Shown here: positions 1 to 9,100 of the stretch, piece by piece
Layout: each line of letters starts with the position of its first letter
Position numbering within the stretch: the first letter of the stretch is position 1
Source of the DNA: Chrysochromulina tobinii
Lineage: Eukaryota; Haptophyta; Prymnesiales; Chrysochromulinaceae
Direction of reading: 5' to 3'
Length of the DNA: 34,223 nucleotides
NCBI GenBank assembly: GCA_001275005.1
Contig: JWZX01002320.1
Location: 1-34,223 of the forward strand
Program-made: the position numbers and the translations under genes
Notes under the pieces: generated by a model
Told to the model about the DNA's origin: nothing
Seen by the model: the letters and a program-made list of their open reading frames with translations, nothing else
Database searches by the model: none

Positions 1-1
1 A

Positions 2-3000
2 ACCGCTGTCAACTTGCACGCTCCACCGACAGCCACTCGTGGCCTACGGCGCCTGTCGGAGGATGGGAGTAGCGTCAGCTCCGGGCAGGCAAGCCCGGTG
101 GTCACCTTCAAGCTGCTCCGGCCGAATGGGGACGAGATTGAGATCAAGAACGCCTCGACACCCATCGAAATCAGCCTGCCCTACCGCGTGAACTCTGTCA
201 ACAATAGCCGGCCGCCGTGCATTGGCGAGCCCACCTTGGAGCCAACGATCGAAGTCAGAGGCGGCCTCGTCGATGTGGCCTCGTCGTGGAGTTGTGACAC
301 GATCGTCCAGTGCCGCTTCTGGAACGAGGCTGAGGGGTTCTGGTCGACCGACGGCTGCAGGACGATCGTTGACGCGGAGGGTGGAGTCGGCTGCTCTTGC
401 AACCACCTCACCGAGTTCATCGCCTTTGAGTTTCCTCTCACCGTAGAAGAGTTACTCGACACGCTCCTGGAGTCGGTGACCATCAACACCATGAGCATCA
501 GCGCCGTGCAGTGCGCCTTAAATCCACGGATCGACAAAGATCCTGTGGTTTGGTGTCTCGTGATGCTCCTCATCGTGGCCCTCGTCATCAGTCTCGTGAA
601 TGCGGTCCGTCGCGATCGAGCGGAGATTGCTGTCACCGAGCTGCTTGTCAAAGGTCGCAAGCTGGAGGCACAGCGGAAGGCACACAAGAGCATCTCTCAA
701 ATCGTCGGCAGGAAAAAGGCAACCAAATCCGGACAAGATGTTCAACATCTCTTATTGCGTGCGTCGTCACGCGGGGATCTCTCATTCATCGCGGCATCGA
801 ACACTCAGGGGAAAGCGACAACGCGGAGCTCTTTGTTAGCGGCATCGGACGCCACCAGCGGGATAAACGCAACCAGCAGGAGAAAATCGGCAACGCCTGC
901 TCAGGGTCCAATGGCGAAGTCACCTGCGGCGCTCAGGTCATCCGCGGCCTTCGGCATCAAACAAGAGAAGCAGCCGCAGCAGCAGCACGCTACAAGCAGG
1001 AGAAAATCGGCATCGCTTGCTCAGGGTTCAAAGGGGAAGTCACTCGCGGCGCCCAGGTCATCCGCGGTCTTCGGCATCAAGCAGGAGAAGCAGCCCCTCC
1101 CTCCCAAAATCGGCGGCTTTGATGATCGTGCTGGGCAGCCTTCGCCTCCGCCGTCGCCCCCAACGTCCTCTATACTTTCGACCGCACCCCCACGAGTTGC
1201 ACCAAATCCACGTCGTCCCATGAGCCCTGCCGAAGCGGCCAAGTCGGGGCAGGGCAAAGGCGCGATACAAAAGGCAACAGGCTTCAAGGCGGTCGCGGCT
1301 CAGGCTGGAAATGTCAACGCCGCCACGGACGCGATGAGCAAGAGAGCGGCCGCGCCGGCGGCGGCAGGCTGCAGCTCGGCCAGGGACAAGACGGTGGCTG
1401 CCGCTACCACCAATGGGGCTGCGGGCAGCGGCGCCGCTCGACACCAGCGGCGCTGGTGGAGGTTGGGTTGGACGGCGTTGGCAGCCAACGCCCTCGGCCA
1501 GAGCAGTACGCCGCGTGGGCCGGCAGCTGATCCCGCAGACGAAGCAGCGTCAGACACTGCAACAGCCAATGGAGTTTCCCCGGCCACTGCCCCATTATTC
1601 GGCGCCACTCAAGAGACCTTCGTTGAGGCCTTCGAGCCTGCAGAAGAGGTCAGCATCGAGGAGATTGACGAGGAGGCCGGCGGTGCTGTTCCGCGTGCAC
1701 TGCCCCGGCGTTTGACGACCTCTCTGGATGAGCCGCCACCTGTAATGGCCAAGCATGAGAGGACCTCTCTGGACGAGTCTCCGCCTGCTCCGCTTACACG
1801 GAGTCTCGAACGCAAGCGGAGTCTCCGGGACGTGATACTAAAGCGTGAGCTGGGCAGGCAGGAGCGAGTCACATTTAATGTGGGTCCACAGGCCGTGCTG
1901 GCCAAGCAGCAGCGAGTCAAAATTGCAGTGCGTCACGAGCGAAAGAGAATAAAAATGGACGTGCTTGGGATCTTTGGCAATCGGGGCCAGGCGCCGGCTG
2001 CCGACGCCGGCTCTGGCCAAACTCCGCGCTTCTCGGCCGCGCACCGCTGGTCACAGGCCAAGCTGGAGGCACAGAAGGAAGTGCTTGCAAAGCGATGGAG
2101 CAAGGATGTCGACCGGCCGTACAAGCGCATCTGGCTAGCCTTCAAGGGATCGCACTCCCTGCTCTCCGGGCTCGTCTATCGCGGGGCGAGCGGCGCAACC
2201 CGAGCGATGACCGTGATGGTGCTTTTCAACTCAATCAACCTCGAGTTAGTGATCTTGTGCATGTTTTACTCGGGCCCAAGAAACGGCGAACCCATGGTAA
2301 TCAATCCGGTCGGCATCGTCTTTTCTGCGAGCATTGCAGCAGCTATTTGCATCCCGGCTATGCTCACCTTAGGCTGGCTTTTTGAGCCGGAGGTCCTCGC
2401 GCGCGTGCCCATCCGATTGCTTACACTGCTTTTCGGCTGGCCACTCCTTAAGCTGTACCGACTCATCGTTCCGGATAAGAGTGGCGAGACGACCAAAGTT
2501 GAGGAGGCCGTACCGCCAGATGGGTTGGCGTGGGAACTCATCGGATCCACCCCACCGACGACGGGAGGCTGCTACGAGCTCAGGAATGCGCAGCTGGCTT
2601 TTGCCCTACAGCGCCGCACTTGGTTCTATGAAGCTGACCTCCGGTCTTTCGGGCTCCTTCTTGTCAATCAGAAATGTTTCATCAAGGCAGGTGACCATTA
2701 TTTCCGCCCCAAGTTTGAGTTCTCTGTTTCTGCTGGAGGGCGGAAACTGACGTGCAGCGACAGAATAGTGCTCTCTCTACCAGGCTCTTCGTTGACTGAT
2801 GCTTTCCATATGAGCTCCATGGCCAGTCTCGGCCTGGCGCCCTGCACAAGGGATCTAACGGTCGATGCCGCGGGGTCTTCCGATCAGGGCCTCAGGCCCG
2901 TGCGTGAGGCCGACGTCGTGGAGCAGCTCGACGCAAGGCCGGGAGCTCAACTCGCAACAGAGACGTTGACGAAGCCGACGGATCCTCGCCATGAGCTCGA

Positions 3001-4093
3001 GGCACGGCCAACGGCAACGGTGCACCTCCCCGTGGTCCTCGAGGCGTTCAAGGGAGACAAGCTCGAAGCCGAGGATCCGTCGGTTTCGTCGAGGAAGGGC
3101 TCGTCGGTTTTCGGGCTCCAAGCCGAGGATCGGACCGCGGGAGCAGCCGCTGGCGTCACGAGCCCTCTGGAGCTCGGCAGCTCAGAACAGGCCGTTGACG
3201 AGCCCCCTTCACGTCCATCGGGAGATTCAATCCAGCCATCAGGCGATGGCATCCCCCTTGGGCGTGCGCGGCTCCGCGGAGCCATGAGCAAAGTGCGCGC
3301 GGTGAATCGAGCCTCTGCGCTGGCAGAGGCAAGTGCTGCCAAAAAGGCGGCTGAGGAGCAGGTGCTTGAGGTGCAGCGGAAACTTGAGGAGCTCAGGAAG
3401 CGTTGTGGTGCGCGGGCTTGTCAAGAGGGCGGAGTCAAGCTTTCCTCTGCACTGGCGATGTGTGTGGAGACGTGTGTGGAGAGCGGAGTGTCACTTTCTG
3501 CCGCATCGCCACCTCCTTCGCCTCCAGAAGAAGGATCCGAGCGCAAGCGAGAGCGCCCGCGCGTTCGTATTCGTTGCGGACAAAGCGCTCTTGCGAAGGG
3601 TCGTGCAGCTGAGAAGCGCATCTCGAAAGACGGCAGCAAACCTCGTCTCAAAAGCCTCTTGCAGCAAGCATCCAACAGAAACCGCCCGGTCAAGGACCGC
3701 AAGTTTTCATATGCGAGCCTCGACGACTGGATGCTGGCGCAGTCTCTGACACGATCGGTGCATTTGCGTCACTGGGCTGACGTGCGCAGGATCCTGTTCG
3801 GGTGGGTGGCCAGCCTGGTCGTTTGGTTCGGGCTCCTTATCACCTTCATCTTTTACGCATGCGAACTCTTTGTCGGCGGTGGCATGTGGCAGCAGCTCAT
3901 TTTTGCGTGGATCTTCTGCGTATTCCAGCGCTTCGTAGTCAACGAGCCCGTGCTCATCCTCGCTGCCAAGGGCTTTCCCATTCTCTTCGCGTCCGAGTTC
4001 TTCGCCAACTTTTGCGGAGAGACAATCGTGAACCTGCTCGACCTCAGCGTCCAGGCCATTACGTCGTGCTTCGCGTTCATGACCAAGCCGTGA
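2..4093 (+). CDS. GPS-motif polycystin-1/adhesion-type membrane protein, 5' truncated
   Basis: The frame is open to the left edge of the window with no ATG near it, so this is the C-terminal ~1360 residues of a longer protein. A GPS (GAIN autoproteolysis) motif lies at residues ~97-140, numbered from base 14. It has the paired Cys at 100, 115, 127 and 129 and the CNHLT core, where cleavage between L132 and T133 is expected. A membrane segment follows at ~178-198. A long low-complexity, Lys/Ser/Ala-rich linker comes next, then hydrophobic segments at ~729-749, ~765-790, ~1260-1287 and ~1295-1350. GPS followed by many membrane spans recalls polycystin-1-like proteins, but I see no PLAT domain or clear ion-channel signature, so channel function is unproven. 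No intron is visible across 4 kb, in contrast to the intron-rich neighbour. The stop is TGA at 4091-4093. Family call is moderate; the GPS call is strong. Confidence 0.8.
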   Translation, partial: TAVNLHAPPTATRGLRRLSEDGSSVSSGQASPVVTFKLLRPNGDEIEIKNASTPIEISLPYRVNSVNNSRPPCIGEPTLEPTIEVRGGLVDVASSWSCDTIVQCRFWNEAEGFWSTDGCRTIVDAEGGVGCSCNHLTEFIAFEFPLTVEELLDTLLESVTINTMSISAVQCALNPRIDKDPVVWCLVMLLIVALVISLVNAVRRDRAEIAVTELLVKGRKLEAQRKAHKSISQIVGRKKATKSGQDVQHLLLRASSRGDLSFIAASNTQGKATTRSSLLAASDATSGINATSRRKSATPAQGPMAKSPAALRSSAAFGIKQEKQPQQQHATSRRKSASLAQGSKGKSLAAPRSSAVFGIKQEKQPLPPKIGGFDDRAGQPSPPPSPPTSSILSTAPPRVAPNPRRPMSPAEAAKSGQGKGAIQKATGFKAVAAQAGNVNAATDAMSKRAAAPAAAGCSSARDKTVAAATTNGAAGSGAARHQRRWWRLGWTALAANALGQSSTPRGPAADPADEAASDTATANGVSPATAPLFGATQETFVEAFEPAEEVSIEEIDEEAGGAVPRALPRRLTTSLDEPPPVMAKHERTSLDESPPAPLTRSLERKRSLRDVILKRELGRQERVTFNVGPQAVLAKQQRVKIAVRHERKRIKMDVLGIFGNRGQAPAADAGSGQTPRFSAAHRWSQAKLEAQKEVLAKRWSKDVDRPYKRIWLAFKGSHSLLSGLVYRGASGATRAMTVMVLFNSINLELVILCMFYSGPRNGEPMVINPVGIVFSASIAAAICIPAMLTLGWLFEPEVLARVPIRLLTLLFGWPLLKLYRLIVPDKSGETTKVEEAVPPDGLAWELIGSTPPTTGGCYELRNAQLAFALQRRTWFYEADLRSFGLLLVNQKCFIKAGDHYFRPKFEFSVSAGGRKLTCSDRIVLSLPGSSLTDAFHMSSMASLGLAPCTRDLTVDAAGSSDQGLRPVREADVVEQLDARPGAQLATETLTKPTDPRHELEARPTATVHLPVVLEAFKGDKLEAEDPSVSSRKGSSVFGLQAEDRTAGAAAGVTSPLELGSSEQAVDEPPSRPSGDSIQPSGDGIPLGRARLRGAMSKVRAVNRASALAEASAAKKAAEEQVLEVQRKLEELRKRCGARACQEGGVKLSSALAMCVETCVESGVSLSAASPPPSPPEEGSERKRERPRVRIRCGQSALAKGRAAEKRISKDGSKPRLKSLLQQASNRNRPVKDRKFSYASLDDWMLAQSLTRSVHLRHWADVRRILFGWVASLVVWFGLLITFIFYACELFVGGGMWQQLIFAWIFCVFQRFVVNEPVLILAAKGFPILFASEFFANFCGETIVNLLDLSVQAITSCFAFMTKP
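869..1108 (+). repeat. tandem 120-bp coding duplication
   Basis: Two adjacent 40-codon units (869-988 and 989-about 1108) in the linker of the GPS protein both start Ala-Thr-Ser-Arg-Arg-Lys-Ser-Ala and both contain Phe-Gly-Ile-Lys-Gln-Glu-Lys-Gln-Pro. They differ at scattered residues. This is an in-frame tandem duplication of a basic, Ser-rich segment with no recognised function. Confidence 0.8.
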
Positions 4094-5235
4094 GATGTGC
4101 TTCGCTATAAGCCATAAGGCCCTGGCGGGGCCGATGCTCTGACATAGGCGTATGATAGGGTCGAGAGGGTCACAAGGGTCAAGGCGAGGCGAGTAAGCCC
4201 CCGAGTAAGCGGTACACAGTAGAAAGTCGAGTAACAGCTAACTCGTGGTGCCTTTCGGACGGCGACATTGATCAACGACCCTCGACAGCCGCAGTGCAGC
4301 CGAGCGGGGCGCCTAGCCGCTAGTCACACGATCCTCTCTCTAAGCGTGTCGTTCTAAATTATCCGAAGACAATACGCGGCCCGTAGATGCCGTCTCCACA
4401 GGCACAGCCGCTGACGCTGGCGAAGCACTCGGCGACGGGGCTGGGCCGAGAGTCGTCTCAATCTCAATCTCAATCTCAATCTCAATCTCAATCTCAATCT
4501 CAATCTCAATCTCAAGGCCGAGAGTCGTCTCCGGTGTCAAGTCCGCCCCTCGACATGAAGCCTGCGCAAAGGCGCGCGGGCTTCAGCGAGCACGAGCACG
4601 GGACGCCGGCCTCCGATGTTCACAGCATGCGTTCACAGCACGGGACGCCCAGGTGTGAATCGCTCCCCGCCAGGACGCGTCGGATGCCTCCTAAAGCCCA
4701 AAGCGCGCTCGCCTAATCTCAAGCCGATCTCCAGCCGATCTCAACTCGAGCCGTGCAACTCGAGCCGTGAGGATATCGATGCTGACGCATACTGACGCAC
4801 GAATCGAGCGCCATGTCGAAGCCCATGCGTCAGCGCTCTGAGCAGAGCAGAGGTCGTCCCGTGGCTGAGGGAGCCAAGGCGCTCAGCGAGGCGCTCCGCG
4901 AGGGAGGTGCCCAAGACAGCGCCCCGCGAGGTTGAGGAGGAGCTCTCTCCGAATCTGGGCGACTGGCGCACCACCTTTGGGCGTCCGCCGCCGTCGCCCC
5001 CTCGCGGGATGATGGCTTCACGATACGGTTAAGATACGGTTGCCCAATTGTCGTTGCCGAACGCGACCTCAGGTCGACACGCCGTGAGAAAGGTGATGCT
5101 TCTCACATCGCTAAGAAAGAGTCCGGCGCAAGATTTTGACCTAAGGAGAGGGTTTCACTAGTAACGTATGGTAGTTACCCTATGGTGTTTCAACACAGTG
5201 GTCCGCCCCATCAGCGCATCTCGGCTTGGATGCGC
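4094..5235. other. convergent intergenic region with no convincing gene
   Basis: It lies between the ends of two convergent genes and so should hold both 3' UTRs. It contains a (TCTCAA)n array and two short frames on opposite strands through that array (4387-4716 on plus, 4340-4540 on minus), which are low-complexity and not credible as proteins. No tRNA or other RNA gene was recognised. Confidence 0.6.
4444..4531. repeat. (TCTCAA)10 microsatellite flanked by 16-bp direct repeats
   Basis: Ten perfect TCTCAA hexamers occupy 4456-4515. The sequence GGCCGAGAGTCGTCTC stands at 4444-4459 and again at 4516-4531, so the array sits between direct copies of a 16-mer whose last four bases run into it. 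Confidence 0.9.
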
Positions 5236-6132
5236 TCACGACGGCGCTCCGCCCTCCACCCCCGCTGGCCCTCCACCCCCCGGCGGCATGTCGTCGTATA
5301 CAGTGTGGATGCTCAGCCCGGTCTCTCGTCGAGCACCGCCGCCGCCCCCCCCCACGATCGTGTGGGTGGGCAGCTTGCCGCCCTTGCGCACGCCCTTTGG
5401 GGCGGCCCCCTTAGCACCAGTGCCGGGCGCAGCGGCGGCCGGGTCGACGACGGTCGCGCCATCGCGTAGCAGCAGCACGTCGGCGTCCCGCAGCTGCAGC
5501 GGGTGCGCGCCAATTTTGGGACAAGTTCGTATTTTGGGCTCGTCCCATTTTAGGGCGGCGACGAAGGCGGGAGTGAGGCTCTTCGCGCCCACCTGATGGC
5601 AGAGCCACACAAAGGCACTCAGCGGCACTCAGACGCACTCAGGCGACGAAGGCAGGAGTGAGGCTCACCGTCGGTGGCTTGGCGAGGGAGAGCCGGGTGC
5701 GCTCGACGCCACAGACGGCGCTCAGCGCGTCTACGAGCTGCTCGGTGCTCCAACTGGTCTGGGCGCACAGCGTACCTGATGAGGGAGGCAATCAGAGGTC
5801 ATTAGAGGCCATGAGAGGTCATTAGAGGTCATCAGGTGCTCCATCTCGTTTGAGGCACATGACGTACCGCCACGTCGCACGATAACCGTGCTCTGGCCAG
5901 ATGCCGGCAGCGGCGGGGCCGGCGGCGGCGGCGGGGCTGCCTTCGCGCTGGCGACCGTCGTGCCCGGGGGCAGGCGTGCATCGGCGCTTGATTCCGAGGG
6001 CAGCGGCGGAGGGGCGAGGGCGCCGTGCGGGGCGAGGGCGGCGCTCGGCTTCGCTCCAAGCGCCTGCCGTACGGCTGCTACAAAGTCGTCCTCGGTGTCG
6101 GCGGTCGGCGCGTCTGATCTCTCACTACTACT

Positions 6133-6164
<32 letters not shown>

Positions 6165-9100
6165 TTGCACCGCCGCCGCTAGCACCGCTGCTCGCACCCG
6201 CACCCTCCTCAGCGCCGGCGCTGCTGCCCAGCACGGCGCTGCTGCCCAGCAACTGCCACCGAATGAGCAATGCCTCTTCGGTGAGCGACTCGGCGTGGCT
6301 GAGCTCCTGCACGGCAATCTCCTTATCCTCGAAGCCGCCCGTCATCGCCTGGCGCACCTGATGAGGAAGGCAATCCGAGCTTATTAGCAGGGACATAGGA
6401 GTCCTCTCTTAATCAGAGGTCATCAGAGGCCATCCGACCAATCAGAGGCACTCACTGCGCACTGTCTTCGCATCACGGAGGAGTCCTCTCTTAATCAGAG
6501 GTCATCAGAGGCAGGCCCTCGCTGCGCACTGTCTTCGCATCACGGAGGAGCCCTCCTGTTCGTGCGCCAGAGCGCTTGAAGAGCCGCAATGCGCTCGCCG
6601 ACGTCGCCAAGCTCAACTGACCGTTGGCGCTCAGGGCGCTATAGAGGCGACGCTTGAGCTCGCCGATCTTGAGATTCTCGGAGATTGCGAGCTCGCAGCA
6701 CGCGTCTCCCGATCGAAGTTTGGTGGCGAGAGGGTCGGAACCACCAAACTCGGAGCCACGCTCCACCGCCGCGGGCGCCGTCGCGGGCGATGGTGGCTCA
6801 CCCGCATCGCCCCCCTCACCCCCCTCATCCCCCTCACCCCCCTTTCCGGCCGCCCCGGTGGATAGGATGCCACTCCCCGCGCCAGCGTGCGCCCGTTCGC
6901 ACAAAAAGGCTCTTACGAGGACCTCATCCTTACCTGATGAGGGAAGCAATCAGAGATGTCATTAAGGGCCATCATCCTCACCAAGGGGCGCGCCTCGCCT
7001 GATGAGGGAAGCAATCAGAGGTCATTAAGGGCCATCATCCTCACCAAGGGGCGCGCCTCGCCTGATGAGGGAAGCAATCAGAAGTCACTAAGGGCCATCA
7101 TCCTCACCAAGGGGCGCGCCTCGCTCGACGTACACCGATGAGCCATCAGTGAGCCCGGCACCCCCAGGCCCCGATCCGAGCGGCGTCCCCTCCTCGTTCT
7201 TGAGATGCGACCTGATGAGGGAGGCCATCCGAGGTCAGCTGAGGTCATCCGAGGTCATCTGAGGTCATCTGAGGTCATCCGAGGTCATCCGAAGTCATCC
7301 GAGGTCATCCGAAGTCATCCGAGGTCATCCGAGGTCATCAGTGGCAATTAGTGGCGATTACCCCTTGGCCGCCCGTCGAAGGCGCAGCTGGCCGAGCGCC
7401 GTCGTGGGCACACCGAGCCGGCGCGCAATCTCCGCCTTGAGCTCCGCGAGCGTCTGCCGCCCGTCAACGGTCACCGTGTGCGCTGCCGCGAGCGCTGTGA
7501 ACGTGTCCGGTTCGAGCGGCGCTGTGACGAATTCCAATGGGCCCTCAGCGTCACGGGTTACGTCAACGTCGACGCCCAGTGCGGCAGCGCCCTCCGCATC
7601 GATCGGCTCGGCAGCCCCGGGTGCGAGCGCCGTGTCGAGCGCATTGAACGTGATGGTCATTCGATGGCGGGCACTCTCGCGTCGTCGCAGCAGCTCGCTC
7701 GGCGCGTCCGCCGTCACAGCCGCCTCGATCCATAACTCGTCCCCGGGCCGCACGCGCAGCCCTCCAAGTGTACACGTGGCATCCGTCATAGCCGGGAGTG
7801 ACGAGAGGACTCCCTCCCCCTCCTCTCCCACCTCCTCGTTGTCGTCGTTGAGGATGCGCCGCATCTTGGACGGTGGCGGCGGCGCCGACGTGAGCAACGA
7901 CCACGACCCATCGCTCCCGATGCGCACGATCCGCTGTACAGGCGCCGCCACCCCCAAGCGAGCCTCCACGACGGCGCGCAGATCGGCGAGCGACGCGTGG
8001 TTTGAACGGCCGTTGGGCACGCACAGGAGCTGCACAGGCCCTTCGATGCCCTCGTCGTAGGGCAAGGCGTCGCTCAGCACGGCAGCGGCGGCGGTGCCGT
8101 TGCTGTCGTTGTTGTTGTTGTTGTTGGTGGTGCTGCTGCTGATCATGGTGCTACTGATGGTGCTCATGTTGCTTGGAGGGAGGGCAGTGCTGACGTCAAG
8201 ATCGCCGGCCACCGCGCTGCTGACGCTGCCGGCCCCAGCGCCGTGATGAGCACCGCCGCCTTCGGCCGCCGCGAGACGCATCCGCTCGAGCTCGGTGAAG
8301 GCGGGCGTCGGGACTTTGTCCGGTGCCGCCGCCCCCTCCGCAGCCCCCTCCGCCGCCGCCGCCGCCTCCACCTCTTGGGACGTCGGGCACGCCGTCGTGG
8401 GCACCGAGGGCGCCCAGCGGCGCACGCGTAGGTACAGATCGTCCGGCGTGGGGGCTGGCCACGTGGCAGCGGCGGTTTCGGCCGAGCGCCTTTCGAAGAG
8501 CACGGCCGCGCGGGGGGCGAGGCAGAGCGTCGAGAGTGTCTGCTTCGCCTCCGCATCGAGCTCCGAGTTCGTCAACGGCTGCTCGGGCGTACCGTGCAGC
8601 GGATCCCATCGGCGCAGGCGCACCTGATGAGGGAGGCAATCAGACCTCATTAGAGCCAATCAAGGACGTGCAGAGGATCCCATCGGCGCAGGCGCACCAG
8701 CTGGCCGCTGCGCACGCGCACGCTACCGGCCGCATCAGGTGGCGAGACGCTCGCGCCGTCGTGAGCACTCGCGCCGTCGTGAGCGCCGTCCGGCCGTGCG
8801 GCGACGTGTGAACTGACAGCCCCCCCGTGTGAATTGACAGCCCCCCCGGCTGCTGGAGCGGCTGCTGACGGTGGGCCCGTCGCCGGCGACGTGGCTAGCC
8901 GAGCTTGCGCGCTGAGGAGCCTGAGAGCCGCGTCCGCATGCGAGCGATCTCCGCCGAGCTCGAGGGCGAGCTTGACGAGATCCGGTTCCGTCAATGCATG
9001 CTTCGAGCTCAACGAGGCGAGCACCGCTGGGAGATCGGGCGCGAGATCGGGCGCGGGCGTCGTGTCGGCAGCGAGCGCGGACGCGCAGATCTGCGGCAGC

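Noticed and set aside
4340-4716. Overlapping frames through (TCTCAA)n coding Ser-Gln or Glu-Ile runs
   Set aside because: They exist only because a hexamer array has no stops; nothing else in them looks like protein.
5732-6396. Reading the USP exons as separate small genes that run into introner sequence
   Set aside because: The frames end in introner-derived Ser-Asp-Cys-Leu-Pro-His-Gln residues; splicing joins them into one frame-consistent USP.
7212-7361. Regular short repeats resembling a CRISPR array (also 9290-9390 and 25680-25900)
   Set aside because: The units are 10 bp with no unique spacers, lie inside spliced introns of eukaryotic genes, and have no cas genes nearby.
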